A DNA stretch of 64,000 nucleotides, taken from positions 200,350-264,349 of the forward strand of contig JACQPN010000002.1 of NCBI GenBank assembly GCA_016207515.1. The letters run 5' to 3'. Shown here piece after piece: positions 23,918 to 33,963 of this stretch. The position numbers and the translations under genes are program-made. Each line of letters opens with the position of its first letter. Position 1 is the first letter of the stretch. A model generated the notes under the pieces. It was not told the DNA's origin. It searched no databases and worked only from the letters and a program-made list of their open reading frames with translations. The stretch is from Euryarchaeota archaeon (lineage in GTDB: Archaea > Thermoplasmatota > SW-10-69-26 > JACQPN01).

Positions 23918-25342
23918 TTGAGACGTGTCAGCGCATTGGGAATCGTGTTCGGTCTGTTATTGATGAGTTCGGTGAACGCAGGATCGCCGTCCAATAGGGG
24001 CGACGTTACCGCGGCCCCGTCCATCGATCCACACGCCGACACGTTCGACGCGTCATTCATTGCGCGAGAGCGTTTCGCCATGGAGAGCGAGTGGGTCGGG
24101 TTCTCCCCCATGTCGGGCCGGCTGGTCGGACCCGCTTCAAGCGACGAGGCCCCCTTGGCGTCGGGGCCCTGCGACGTATCGTTTTCGGGGCGCATCGTCG
24201 CCGGCGGCCTGCCGCTTGCCAACGCACCGCTCGAACTCCACGACAAGCTCCACGTGACGAGCGCGGACGATGTGGATATCCTACGCTCGGCATCGGCTAA
24301 CCGGTGGGTCCCATCGTCCAAGATCGTCTCCTCCGGACGCACCGATGGGGACGGCGGTTTCACGTTCTGCGTTTCGAGGGCCGCCCTCCCGGACGGCACG
24401 CTCGACGCCTTCGTTCGTCTACGGACCGTCGATCCGGTCGTCGCAAGCGTCATGGCATCGGGCCGAAGCGTCGCGGTCCACACCGACTCGGGTGCTTTAG
24501 CCTACGAGGCGGATTCGGCGGAGTTCAGGGACGTGGCTGATGGCGATTTTGACGCGGGAACGCTCGTCCCCAGAGAACCGGGCCCGTATCCGCCGGTCGT
24601 CGACGACCTGCCGGATTGTCCAATCGAATTCGCGTCCGGGCCCACGGGGCGGGTCGTCACGGCGGAGCGCCCGCAAGACGACCTCGTGTGCCTCCCACGC
24701 TCCATCCTGCCATACGGTTCCGTGGCGTCCGCCTTCGCGGTCTACTCGTACATCCACTATGCCGCCCACTACCTCGCTAGCGACCTCGGGGTCGGCATGG
24801 GCCATGTTGAAGTCTACTACCCTGACGAGTCGTGCTTCGGTGGTGCGGCCGCCTGCTATTACGGTGGGCAGGCCGAGATCGTCGTACCCGCGAAAGCGGC
24901 CGGGTATTCGATAGTCGTTCACGAGTACGGCCACCACGTGATGTACACGAGAAGCACGTCGAACGTGGTCGGAGGGTGGCATGCGTGCGGCACCGCATCG
25001 GGCGCGATGCTGGCGTGGAGCGAGGGCTTCGCGGACTTCATGCCGGCCTTTGCGAGCAGGTTCGAACGTTCGACCCTCTGCCGGGGCGACGAGGCGCCTC
25101 CGAGCGCTTTCGGGGCCGAGGACGAGGCGAACGTCGCGGCTACCCTCGAGGACCTTCTCGACGACGCGAACGAGCCGGGCGATCCGGCCACCGTCTCCGC
25201 CGCCGATTTCTGGCGCGTCTTCACGCGGGGCCCGCACACGTACCAGACTTTCCACGACCTGTGGCTCGCCGAGTTCGGCGAAGGCTCCCGAGAAGCCGTG
25301 GCGCTCGCGGCCGTCGAGGCCCACAACGGGATCGCGTCGTAG
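23918..25342 (+). CDS. secreted zinc metalloprotease-like protein (HExxH...E)
   Basis: A 474-residue protein starting at TTG 23918 with a signal peptide ending near NAGSPSN. The N-terminal half includes a carboxypeptidase-regulatory/transthyretin-like beta domain (FSGRIVAGGLPLANAPLEL...GRTDGDGGFTFCV). The C-terminal half has VHEYGHHVMY, a zinc HExxH motif at about residues 345-349, and WSEGFADF about 40 residues later whose Glu is the likely third ligand, so it is gluzincin-like. Three or more Cys pairs may make disulfides in the secreted form. Target unknown. Confidence 0.72.
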   Translation: MRRVSALGIVFGLLLMSSVNAGSPSNRGDVTAAPSIDPHADTFDASFIARERFAMESEWVGFSPMSGRLVGPASSDEAPLASGPCDVSFSGRIVAGGLPLANAPLELHDKLHVTSADDVDILRSASANRWVPSSKIVSSGRTDGDGGFTFCVSRAALPDGTLDAFVRLRTVDPVVASVMASGRSVAVHTDSGALAYEADSAEFRDVADGDFDAGTLVPREPGPYPPVVDDLPDCPIEFASGPTGRVVTAERPQDDLVCLPRSILPYGSVASAFAVYSYIHYAAHYLASDLGVGMGHVEVYYPDESCFGGAAACYYGGQAEIVVPAKAAGYSIVVHEYGHHVMYTRSTSNVVGGWHACGTASGAMLAWSEGFADFMPAFASRFERSTLCRGDEAPPSAFGAEDEANVAATLEDLLDDANEPGDPATVSAADFWRVFTRGPHTYQTFHDLWLAEFGEGSREAVALAAVEAHNGIAS

Positions 25343-25454
25343 GGCGACGACCGCAAGGCCCGCGGCCAACCCCACTAGTGCCCGGTGCCAAGTCCCATGA
25401 TCGGCGGCCAGCGAGCCGCCGGCGCGGGCGAGATATCGCGCCGCCGCACACCAT

Positions 25455-25844
25455 TCAGGCGGCGTTCGCGTGCCGTTTGGCGGCTGTCACGGCCTGCTCC
25501 TCCACGTAGTCGAAGCGCTCCGTGAAGGGCGCCTGCAGCACAAAATGGGCCAGCACCTCGTCCTCCGAGATGCCCATGGAGATCATGCGCCGCTCCGCGG
25601 GCTCATCCGCCTCGCCTGGACCGAGAGTTATGTGGCGGACCACGACCACGTTCCCTTCGGTCCCCCCTCGCCGGTAGAGGAAATGCACGCGCGACGAACC
25701 GTTGACTAGGGCCAGGTCCAGCCGGTACCCCTTGAGAAGCGGAAAACCGTCTGGCAGTGCGGCCGTGTTCGCCTTGGCCTCCTCCTCGTACCTAAGGATG
25801 AAGAACCGGCGGATGGATTCGAGGTCGCGTTCGAGAGATCGCAT
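25455..25844 (-). CDS. conserved-looking cytoplasmic protein, unknown
   Basis: A 129-residue protein from the ATG that begins RSLERDLESIRRFFILRYEE; a GTG 99 bases upstream is in frame but less likely. It has an alpha/beta look, with a strand pair (YRLDLALVNGSSRVHFLYRR and NVVVVRHITLG) and a C-terminal helix ending AAKRHANAA. No signal, membrane segment or metal motif. Not recognised. Confidence 0.5.
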   Translation of the reverse strand: MRSLERDLESIRRFFILRYEEEAKANTAALPDGFPLLKGYRLDLALVNGSSRVHFLYRRGGTEGNVVVVRHITLGPGEADEPAERRMISMGISEDEVLAHFVLQAPFTERFDYVEEQAVTAAKRHANAA

Positions 25845-25949
25845 GGGCGTTGACCGTGGAATCGTGTCGTTGAGATTACAAAGCCCTATCGTCCGACCAG
25901 GGGGAGATGGACGTGGTCCCGGGCGCCCCGCCTCCTTGGCCACAACTTC

Positions 25950-26028
25950 AATTCAATGGAATTAAATACGCAGTTAGGGGAATACCCTGTCGGGATGGGA
26001 ATGCACCCAAGACAGGCAGGTTTATCTA
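25950..26028 (+). promoter_or_regulatory. promoter region before the smc operon
   Basis: AATTC-AATG-GAATT (25950-25963) is a perfect inverted repeat that overlaps the TATA-like ATTAAATAC. A second TATA-like GTTTATCTAA lies at about 26019-26028, about 70 bp before the smc start. One of these probably serves smc-scpA-scpB; the rest of 25845-26094 shows nothing else. Confidence 0.35.
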
Positions 26029-26094
26029 AAGCCATCACTTTTGAGGCGTCAATCTGGGTCATGTTCCACTCTGTGCCCGTGGGAGGGACGTAGG

Positions 26095-29000
26095 TTGCAC
26101 CTCACTAGGATCGAACTTGAGAACTTCAAGAGCTTCGGCACGAAGCTGACCATTCCTTTCCTCCCCGGCTTCACGGGCGTCACGGGGCCGAACGGTTCGG
26201 GGAAGTCGAACATCGGGGACGCGGTGTTGTTCGTCCTCGGCCCGAAATCCAGCAAGGCGATACGCGCCGGCAAACTCACCGACCTCATCTTCAACGGCGG
26301 CAAGGACAGGAAGAGCGGGCCGGACTTTTGCAAGGTGAGCCTCGTCTTCGACAACGCCGACCGGACGATGCCCATAGAGGCGAATGAGGTCTCCTTGACG
26401 CGGATGGTGCGTAGATCCAAGACGTCCAAGGAGGACTACTACTCCTATTTCTACATCAACGGCCGGACGTCGAGCCTCACAGAGTTCGACAACCTCCTCG
26501 CATACGCCCGCATCAGTGCCGAAGGGTACAACCTCGTCCAGCAAGGGGACGTCACGCGCATCGTCAACATGTCGCCCTTGGAGCGGCGGCGCGTCCTCGA
26601 CGACATCGCCGGCATCACGAAGTTCGACGAGGAGATAGAGAAGGCGGACAAGCGCAAGGCCGAGGTGGAGGCCAACCTCGAACGCATCGGGATCATCCTC
26701 AATGAACTGAACCAACAACTTGCCGCCCTCGAAAAGGACCGCGCGGCGGCCGAACGGTATGCGACGCTCAAGAAGGATTTCGACGTGACGCGGGCGAAGT
26801 ACGCGAAGCGGCGGAAGGACAATTTCGAGGCGGAGCTGGTCCGGCTCAAGGCGGAGATAGAGAACTTCACGACCCAGAAGACGCAGCTCGAAGGGGAGAA
26901 GACGTGCCTCCAGGACGAGATCGCCGAGGCGGACAAGAAGTTCAACGAGGTCCAATCGAAGCTCTCGGAGCGCGGCGGCGAGGAACTGCGCGAGGTCCAG
27001 GAAGCTGCGAACGAGCTTCGGGTCGAAGTGCAGGTCACCAAGGAGAAGATGAACCACAGCAAGCTCGAACTCGCCGAGCTCAAGAAATCACGTTCAACCG
27101 TGAAAGGCGACCTCGACAAGGCGATGCGTGAGATCGCCCGCCTCGAAAAAGACATCGGCAATCTTGAGAAGGAGCGGGGAACGGCGCTCGAACGCATCGA
27201 ATCGACCGATTCCGAGTTGGCGTCGGTGAAGGACCTCGTCAGCAGGTCGAATTCCAAGTCCGGCGACTTGCAACGCGAACTGTCGCAACTGAAAGTCGAT
27301 TGGGAGGCAAAGAACGCCGAACTCATGAAGGTCAAGGGAGAAGCACAATTGCTTTCCGAGAAGATAGCCCGCCTTGAACAGGACCTTGCGGTCCTCGAAG
27401 AGGCAGAGAAGAACACCGAGTTCGAGCTCAAGGACATCGACTTCTCCCTGCGTGAGACTCAGAAGGAAGCGAAGACGGTCGGCAAGGGCGCCGATGAGCT
27501 GAAATCGAAGATGTTCTCGCTCAAGAAGGACGAGTCCGAATTCACCAAACAGCTCAACGAACTCGAGCCCGCGATACGGCGCCTCAGGAACGAGTACCAG
27601 GACCTCAAGGCCGCAAAGAACGCGGCCGAGGCCGTCACCAAGGGCTACGTCCCCGCCGTCGACCGCGTCCTCGAAGCGCGTGACACCGGGGAGCTCAAGG
27701 GCATCTGCGGGACGATAGCGGAACTCGGCCGCGCCGATTCGAAGTACGATATGGCGCTCGAGATCGCGGCGGGCGGCAGGATGCAGGCAGTAGTGACCGA
27801 GAGCGATGAGGACGCGGCGCGGGCGATCGCGTACCTGAAGAAGAACAACATGGGTAGAGCGACCTTTCTTCCGTTGAACAAGATGCTTCCCGGACGGCCC
27901 CAGGGAAAGCCGTTGATGGCGGTGCGTGACGCCGGCGCCGAGGGGTTCGCGATAGACCTTCTCCGCTACGATGAACGGTTCAAGTCCGCGTTCTGGTACG
28001 TCTTCAAGGACACGGTCATAGTCAAGAACATCGACCACGCGCGTAGGCTCATGGGCGGAGTGCGTCTCGTGACACTCGACGGCGACCTCATAGACTCGGC
28101 GGGCGCCATGTCGGGCGGGTCCACCCCTAAGACCGACCGGTTGAAGTTCGGCGCCCCGTCGAAGGACGCGTTGGACAAGGTCACGAAAAGCCTCCAGGCG
28201 GCGATCGCGCAACAGGAGGTCGTGACGTCGCAGCTCGCGGAGATCCGCGACGAGCTCGGCCGCATCGAATCCGACCTTCGCAACATCAGCCTCACCGGCG
28301 TCACCTCGGATTCAAGGGTACAGGACCTCGAAGGACGGCGAAAGGAGTTCGCCTCGAAGCTCGATCTCGTGAAACGCGACCAGGAACGCGTCCAAGGCGA
28401 GATCAAGGCGACAAAAGATGCGGCCGAAAAACTCGCATCCCGCCTCGCGAAGGCGGAGGCGTCGGTGGCGAAACTCGACGCCGACCGCGAGGAGCGAGGA
28501 AAACTCCTTCTCAAGTCCACGGTGAAAGAACTCGCGGACAAGCTCACCGTCCTCCAGGACGAAGTCACGAAGCTCCGGCAGGAGGAGCACGCGCTCACCT
28601 CGAAGATCGAGACGGGAAAGACGAACCTCTCTCTCGTCTCCGTCCGACGCGACGAACTCGCAGGGAACGTGGAGCGCGTGGACGCTTCGATGGGCGAACA
28701 CGAGAAGACCGTGAAGGAATGCGAGAAGTCCATCCAGGAAAAGGCCGAGAAGCTCACCGTCATCGCGAAAGTCGAAGAGGAGAAGACGAAGGCGTTCTCC
28801 GGGCTCACGAAGGCCCGCGACGAGGCGCACGATCGCGTCGCCGCCTTGAACGCCGGCCTCGACAAGCTCGTCGACAAGCTCAACAGCACATCGGACCTCA
28901 TCACGACGAAACAATCCGAGATCCCCCACGTGGAGGCGGAATTGACGGAAGTCACGGCCGAATTGGGCCAGTACGCTGCCGTCGAGATCCCAGCAACCAT

Positions 29001-29841
29001 CGAGGAGACCCTCGAGACGTTGAAAGCGAAGATACGGCGCATCGAGAACGAGCTGAACTCTTTCCAGGGCGTCAACCTCCGGGCGCTAGAACAGTTCGAC
29101 GCCGAGACGAAGCGCAAGGGCGAACTCGAGGCGGAGGTCTCAAGGCTCCAGGAGCAGAAGACCAACCTCGTGGCCCTAGTCGAGGAGATCACGGCCAAGA
29201 AGAAGGACGGCCTCATGATCGTCTTCGCGGAGGTCAATAAGAACTTCACAGAGGTGTTCGCCGGCCTCTCCGACGGCGGAAAGGCGGAACTGCTCCTTGA
29301 GAACCCCGAACGTCCGTTCGAGGCAGGCCTCATCATCAGAGCACAGCCGAAGGGAAAACGGGTCACGCGCCTCGAAGCGCTGTCCGGCGGCGAGAAATCC
29401 CTCACGGCGCTCGGCTTGATCTTCGCCATCCAGCAATACCAACCGTCGCCGTTCTACATGCTCGACGAGGTCGACATGTTCCTCGACGGCGTCAACGCTG
29501 AACTCGTCGCGCGGATGGTCAAGACAAACAGTGTCCGAGCCCAGTTCATCATGGTCTCCTTGAGGAAGTGCACGCTCCAACAGGCCGACCACGTCTACGG
29601 CGTGACCATGACGGCCTCCGGCCTATCGCAAGTGATAGGCGAGGTGAAGGTCTCGGAGCTCTCGGATGAGCCGGAAAGGAGCGCCACGGAGGAACCGTTG
29701 GTGAAAGTCAAGAGAGCACGCTCGAGGAGCGGCAAGCGCGTGGTCGACGCCCCCACCGTCCACGCCGAGGAAGTCGCGCCCGTGGAAGGCCCGAAGGTTG
29801 AAATCGCGGCGCCGACACCCGATCCAGGGGTGAACCCCTAA
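26095..29841 (+). CDS. smc: chromosome segregation/condensin ATPase SMC
   Basis: A 1248-residue SMC. TTG 26095 is chosen because GGGAGG lies a few bases upstream and the protein then starts MHLTRIELENFKSFG, as SMCs do; the frame stays open to 26041. Walker A GPNGSGKSN at about 32-40, first coiled coil about 170-500, hinge about 520-680 (GRMQAVVTESDEDAARAIAY), second coiled coil to about 1040, signature LSGGEKSLTALGL near 1095 and Walker B FYMLDEVDMFLDG near 1120. A Pro/Glu-rich, Lys/Arg tail of about 70 residues follows the head. It forms the ring with ScpA and ScpB, encoded immediately downstream. Confidence 0.97.
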   Translation: MHLTRIELENFKSFGTKLTIPFLPGFTGVTGPNGSGKSNIGDAVLFVLGPKSSKAIRAGKLTDLIFNGGKDRKSGPDFCKVSLVFDNADRTMPIEANEVSLTRMVRRSKTSKEDYYSYFYINGRTSSLTEFDNLLAYARISAEGYNLVQQGDVTRIVNMSPLERRRVLDDIAGITKFDEEIEKADKRKAEVEANLERIGIILNELNQQLAALEKDRAAAERYATLKKDFDVTRAKYAKRRKDNFEAELVRLKAEIENFTTQKTQLEGEKTCLQDEIAEADKKFNEVQSKLSERGGEELREVQEAANELRVEVQVTKEKMNHSKLELAELKKSRSTVKGDLDKAMREIARLEKDIGNLEKERGTALERIESTDSELASVKDLVSRSNSKSGDLQRELSQLKVDWEAKNAELMKVKGEAQLLSEKIARLEQDLAVLEEAEKNTEFELKDIDFSLRETQKEAKTVGKGADELKSKMFSLKKDESEFTKQLNELEPAIRRLRNEYQDLKAAKNAAEAVTKGYVPAVDRVLEARDTGELKGICGTIAELGRADSKYDMALEIAAGGRMQAVVTESDEDAARAIAYLKKNNMGRATFLPLNKMLPGRPQGKPLMAVRDAGAEGFAIDLLRYDERFKSAFWYVFKDTVIVKNIDHARRLMGGVRLVTLDGDLIDSAGAMSGGSTPKTDRLKFGAPSKDALDKVTKSLQAAIAQQEVVTSQLAEIRDELGRIESDLRNISLTGVTSDSRVQDLEGRRKEFASKLDLVKRDQERVQGEIKATKDAAEKLASRLAKAEASVAKLDADREERGKLLLKSTVKELADKLTVLQDEVTKLRQEEHALTSKIETGKTNLSLVSVRRDELAGNVERVDASMGEHEKTVKECEKSIQEKAEKLTVIAKVEEEKTKAFSGLTKARDEAHDRVAALNAGLDKLVDKLNSTSDLITTKQSEIPHVEAELTEVTAELGQYAAVEIPATIEETLETLKAKIRRIENELNSFQGVNLRALEQFDAETKRKGELEAEVSRLQEQKTNLVALVEEITAKKKDGLMIVFAEVNKNFTEVFAGLSDGGKAELLLENPERPFEAGLIIRAQPKGKRVTRLEALSGGEKSLTALGLIFAIQQYQPSPFYMLDEVDMFLDGVNAELVARMVKTNSVRAQFIMVSLRKCTLQQADHVYGVTMTASGLSQVIGEVKVSELSDEPERSATEEPLVKVKRARSRSGKRVVDAPTVHAEEVAPVEGPKVEIAAPTPDPGVNP

Positions 29842-30839
29842 TGGCGCCGGGCCAACAGTTGGTCGAGAAGACGACGGCCGGCGCGCCGCCTTCCGAAACG
29901 GCCGTCCCGGCCGCGCTCCCCTTACGCCCCGTCGATCCCGCCTTGAAGGAAGCGCAGGACAAGGTCATGGGCCATCTCCTTTTCCACAAGGCGATGATAA
30001 GCGAGGACGGCGGGAACGAAAAGATCAACCAGTACATCGAACTCGTGCGCGAATCGAAGGACGGGGCGCACGTCTCCATAACGAACCCCGTCGACAAGGC
30101 CATCGCCATCGCGTTCGAACTCGTCATGGAAGAGCACCTCAACCCGTGGCACATCGACCTGGTCCAGTTCTCGACCATGTACCTGAAGCGCGTGCATGAG
30201 GAGGGCTCGCTCGATCTCATCACGGCCGGACGCATCGTCCACATGGCCTGGACCGTCCTGAAGCTCCAAAGCGACGAAGCCGTCACGAAGGCGGAGACCG
30301 TCCAACAGCAGGCCGAAGAGGCGCCTTCGTGGGAAGAGATCGACACCGCCGGTTGGAGCGCCGACGACGTCGACTACGCCTTCACGACCACGGTCGTCGG
30401 CGGCCGCCAAGCGCCTATCGACGAGAAGGTGCGGCACAAGGGCGACAGGAAAGTGACGCTCTACGAACTCGTCGAGGCCTTCGAAGAGGCGCGCGGCGAG
30501 GCGGAACTACGCCAGATTCTCACCGAGCGCCGGGAAGCGGAGCGCATGAAGTGGAAGTTCGATTCCCGCGCCGACGTGAACCACAAGGTCCACAAGGAAG
30601 ACCTCGAAGCGGAAAAAGCGGAGGTCTGGGCGCGCATCACGCGCCTCAACGGCGCCCCGATCCCGATAACGGACATCCGCGGCAAGAACCGTGAAGACCA
30701 CATCAAGACGCTGATATCGGTCCTGTTCCTCGTGAGCGACAACAAACTCAAGATATGGCAAGAGGACTTCCCGTACGGGATGATCTACGTCCAGAACCTG
30801 CTCGTTGAAAAGCACGACGCGGAGGCTGCAAGGAATTGA
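29841..30839 (+). CDS. scpA: kleisin ScpA, condensin subunit
   Basis: A 332-residue kleisin whose ATG shares one base with the smc stop codon. The N-terminal part has a helix preceded by HLLFHKAMIS and followed by NPWHIDLVQFSTMYLKRV, the SMC-neck-binding region of ScpA. The C-terminal part (about 255-325) is the winged helix that caps the SMC head (VWARITRLNGAPIPI... ISVLFLVSDNKLKIWQEDFP). The acidic middle is the linker bound by ScpB. It overlaps scpB by 4 bp. Longer than many bacterial ScpA by an N-terminal 30-residue Pro/Ala extension. Confidence 0.92.
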   Translation: MAPGQQLVEKTTAGAPPSETAVPAALPLRPVDPALKEAQDKVMGHLLFHKAMISEDGGNEKINQYIELVRESKDGAHVSITNPVDKAIAIAFELVMEEHLNPWHIDLVQFSTMYLKRVHEEGSLDLITAGRIVHMAWTVLKLQSDEAVTKAETVQQQAEEAPSWEEIDTAGWSADDVDYAFTTTVVGGRQAPIDEKVRHKGDRKVTLYELVEAFEEARGEAELRQILTERREAERMKWKFDSRADVNHKVHKEDLEAEKAEVWARITRLNGAPIPITDIRGKNREDHIKTLISVLFLVSDNKLKIWQEDFPYGMIYVQNLLVEKHDAEAARN

Positions 30840-31561
30840 GCACTGAGACGGAGAACCAGGTTTCGTCCGCAGCGGACGAGGTGACGCGCATCGTCGCCAA
30901 GCGGCCGCCGGCCGGGAAAGAACGGCAAGTAGTCGAGGCGGCGCTCTTCTCTGCGGGAAAGCCCGTGCTCATCGACGAGATATCCGAGAAAACAGGTGTC
31001 CCGAAGGCGGACGTCCGGCACGCGATCAAAGCGCTTGAGAAACTTTACGCTTCATCCGATTCCGCGCTCGAAGTGTCGCAAGCAGGCGACAAATGGGCAA
31101 TGCAATTGAAGGCCGAGTACGCCCCGCACGCGACAAAACTCGCGCCGATGGAGATACCGGTGCGCACTTTGAAGACGCTCGCGCTCATCGCCTACCATCA
31201 GCCCGTGAAACAAAGCGACGTCGTCGACATGATAGGCGCGCGCTGCTACGAGCACATCAAGGAACTGCACGATCGCGGCCTTGTGAACTGGCGCGAGCAC
31301 GGGCAGACGAAGATACTTTCGACGACAGCGAGTTTTCCCGAATACTTCGGCATCGCATCGCTCGAACCCGAGGAGATAAAGAAGTTCCTCGCGGCGCGAG
31401 TGGGCCTCAAATTGACGGAGAAGAAGCCTGTGGAGGACGCGGCACTGGAGGCCCCTCCGCAGGAAGACAAGCCGATTGGCGCCGAATCGGACACTCCCCC
31501 GCCAAGTGACGATGCCACCGACACCGCGCCGTCGAAGCAAGAGATCGTCGCCGAGCACTGA
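30836..31561 (+). CDS. scpB: ScpB, winged-helix kite subunit of condensin
   Basis: A 241-residue protein with the two winged-helix domains of ScpB (about residues 25-100 and 105-180: LALIAYHQPVKQSDVVDMIG... and IKELHDRGLVNWREHG), ending in an acidic Pro-rich tail. The start is TTG 30836, overlapping the scpA stop. It dimerises and clamps the ScpA linker. Confidence 0.92.
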   Translation: MSTETENQVSSAADEVTRIVAKRPPAGKERQVVEAALFSAGKPVLIDEISEKTGVPKADVRHAIKALEKLYASSDSALEVSQAGDKWAMQLKAEYAPHATKLAPMEIPVRTLKTLALIAYHQPVKQSDVVDMIGARCYEHIKELHDRGLVNWREHGQTKILSTTASFPEYFGIASLEPEEIKKFLAARVGLKLTEKKPVEDAALEAPPQEDKPIGAESDTPPPSDDATDTAPSKQEIVAEH

Positions 31562-31842
31562 ACGGACGCGTGGACGCATTTTCTGACCGCGCGGCTGAAG
31601 CGCCGCCTCGACGGTGCCGAAGACCCGTCATCATATCGTATGCACTCGTCGATTCGAATAGAAGTACGCGAAAGATAGTGAGCAAAGTTCAAGCTCCGGC
31701 GCATGGCTCGTCGGGCGTCCTGGACCGGGACGGCCGCCCGGCCCGCTTCGAGTGAGTGCGGCGGGCGGGGCGGTGACCATCCCGCTCTTTCCGGGAGAGT
31801 CGTTAAATGCCCAGAGGACATCGGAGATCGGAGGCAAGAAAG

Positions 31843-33924
31843 ATGGCGACAAGCATCCGGAAGGAGCGCAGGCCGTCGGGTATGCTCGTCGTCATCGCGC
31901 TCGTCTTTTCCGCATTGGTCCCGTTGGTTCCCGCTGCGACCGCGACGGGGGCGGCGGATCTACGCGTTTCATGGATCTCGATTTCCCCATTGAACCCAAT
32001 GCAGGGCGAGCAAGTCGCTTTCACGGCCACCGTGGCTAATCTTGGGAACGCGAGCGCATCCGATTTCAGCACACGCTTCATCTTGAACGGGACCATCTGG
32101 GGGCCAGACGTGTTCGTAGGGAATCTCGCAGCTGGTTCTTCCATGAACGTGTCGGCGTTTTGGACCTGGACGGCGATTTCGGGGAACCATTCCATCATGG
32201 CGAGCGCCGACGTTTGGGGGAACGTTTCGGAAACCAGTGAGGCGAACAACAATTTCACAAGGGCATTCCTCGTTGATACGGTCGGTTCCCACAAACCGGA
32301 TTTCGCGGCTGTAGGCGTCTCGGTGTCGCCGCTCGCTCCGGCCGGCGACGATCCGGTCGTGTTCACCGCCCAAATCCGCAACGATGGAAATGCGTCGACC
32401 AGTTACCTCCGGTACAGCTGGTACCTGGACGGATCCAATGCGGGCGGAGGTGAGCTATACGGTACGATGTCACCGGGGCAGTCTGTCTATCCGAGTCTTT
32501 GGGTCCAACTCGGTCCTGGAAACCACACCGCGACAATATTCGCCGACCCCTTCGGCCAGACCGACGAGTGGAACGAGACCAACAACAATGAATCGGGCGC
32601 GGTCTACGTCTCGCCCGGGGCTCCCGACCTACGCATCTTGGCCATCTCGTCGAGCGACGTGGCGCCGGCGGAAGGCGACACTACGGCGTTCACCGCCTGG
32701 GTCGAGAACGTCGGCAGCCTCCGCGCCGAGAATCTGACGGTCTTTTTCGAGATTGACGGCGTCTACCTCAGCGAAGCGAGGACCGGGACGGTTTTCGCCC
32801 ACGGTTCGGAAAACGTCACGAGCGCCAATTGGACCCCGCCTCCTGGTAATCACACCGTGCGCGTCGTGGCGGATTACTATTCAGAGGTCCGAGAATCGGA
32901 CGAGGCGAACAATGAATTGAGCGAGACCTTCTTGGTGTCGACGCAATCTCGCGCAGATCTTATCATCGCTTCCATGGTCTTGACGCCTTCCTCGCCAACG
33001 GCAGGGCAATCGGTGTACCTTTCGGCCCTCGTCAGTAACAACGGATCCGCTTCCGCGGGTCCGTCCCTGGTCAGCTTCTTCGTCGATGGCTTTTTGTCGC
33101 TTGGCGAGCGGTCCGTGGGCCCGCTTTTGCCAGGCGACGCGCAATGGGTGACCAGTTCGTCATGGTCGGCCCAACCGGGAGGGCATGGAATTTCGGCGAC
33201 GGCCGACTCCCGGGCGAATGTCACTGAGTCGAATGAAGACAACAACATGGGGACTTACTCTTTCGGCGTCGATCCGGGACTCCCCGACCTCGTGGCCAAA
33301 AGTGCCTCGGTATATCCGTGGCCGCCAGGCGCAGGGTCCTACGTTTCCTTCAGCGCCAACGTCACGAACCTCGCCTACGCAGGTACGGGCTCCTTCAAGG
33401 TGAAATGGCTTCGGGACGGGTTCCTCCTCGCCGAGCAGTCGGCGAGTCCCATGGGTGCATGGGAGACGAGGGCATTTTACGCCGGGTATTTCGCCTCGGT
33501 GTCGGGCTGGCACAACGTCACATTCATCGTGGATTCCACATCGAACGTCACGGAATCCGCCGAGTGGAACAACGTCGCCAAGACCGACTTCTACGTGGAG
33601 GGCGTGGACGTCTCTCCGCAATCGCAACGGCAGGGCGTGCTTCCCGGCCAGACCGCTTACTACTGGCTGCAGGTGTGGAACAACAGGACGACATCGGACT
33701 GGGTGCATCTATCCGCGTCTCTCCCGCCCTCCGGATGGGCCGCGGCGCTCGACCACTATGATGTGTATCTCACGCCAGGAGGTTCTACGTTCGTCCGCCT
33801 TGGCGTGACCGCGCCCCTCGTCCCCGTGTCAGGACTCGAGGCGGCCGTAAGCATACAAGCGCAGTCCGACGGGCGGCCCGAATTGACCGACTGGGCATGG
33901 ACGTACACGGCCATCCCCATTTGA
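31843..33924 (+). CDS. secreted CARDB-repeat protein
   Basis: A 693-residue secreted protein. ATG 31843 is chosen over 31807 because GGAGG lies 8 bases upstream and a GTTAAATG box is about 40 bp upstream. After the signal peptide (VVIALVFSALVPLVPA) come five CARDB-like Ig repeats of about 105-110 residues, each starting with a PDL/ADL motif and ending in (S/N)E-x-NN (e.g. SEANNN, NETNNN, SDEANN, NEDNNM, SAEWNN). A last beta domain of about 100 residues ends the protein, with no C-terminal anchor. N-x-S/T sites are plentiful. CARDB repeats bind other surface molecules; the partner is unknown. Confidence 0.85.
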   Translation: MATSIRKERRPSGMLVVIALVFSALVPLVPAATATGAADLRVSWISISPLNPMQGEQVAFTATVANLGNASASDFSTRFILNGTIWGPDVFVGNLAAGSSMNVSAFWTWTAISGNHSIMASADVWGNVSETSEANNNFTRAFLVDTVGSHKPDFAAVGVSVSPLAPAGDDPVVFTAQIRNDGNASTSYLRYSWYLDGSNAGGGELYGTMSPGQSVYPSLWVQLGPGNHTATIFADPFGQTDEWNETNNNESGAVYVSPGAPDLRILAISSSDVAPAEGDTTAFTAWVENVGSLRAENLTVFFEIDGVYLSEARTGTVFAHGSENVTSANWTPPPGNHTVRVVADYYSEVRESDEANNELSETFLVSTQSRADLIIASMVLTPSSPTAGQSVYLSALVSNNGSASAGPSLVSFFVDGFLSLGERSVGPLLPGDAQWVTSSSWSAQPGGHGISATADSRANVTESNEDNNMGTYSFGVDPGLPDLVAKSASVYPWPPGAGSYVSFSANVTNLAYAGTGSFKVKWLRDGFLLAEQSASPMGAWETRAFYAGYFASVSGWHNVTFIVDSTSNVTESAEWNNVAKTDFYVEGVDVSPQSQRQGVLPGQTAYYWLQVWNNRTTSDWVHLSASLPPSGWAAALDHYDVYLTPGGSTFVRLGVTAPLVPVSGLEAAVSIQAQSDGRPELTDWAWTYTAIPI

Positions 33925-33963
33925 TGCCCGTTTCCGGGAAAAACCCCTTATCCCTCGGGGGCC

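Noticed and set aside
27966-29429. 487-codon frame antisense to smc
   Set aside because: Ser/Arg/Phe-rich translation mirrors the coiled-coil codons of SMC; no start signal or family pattern.
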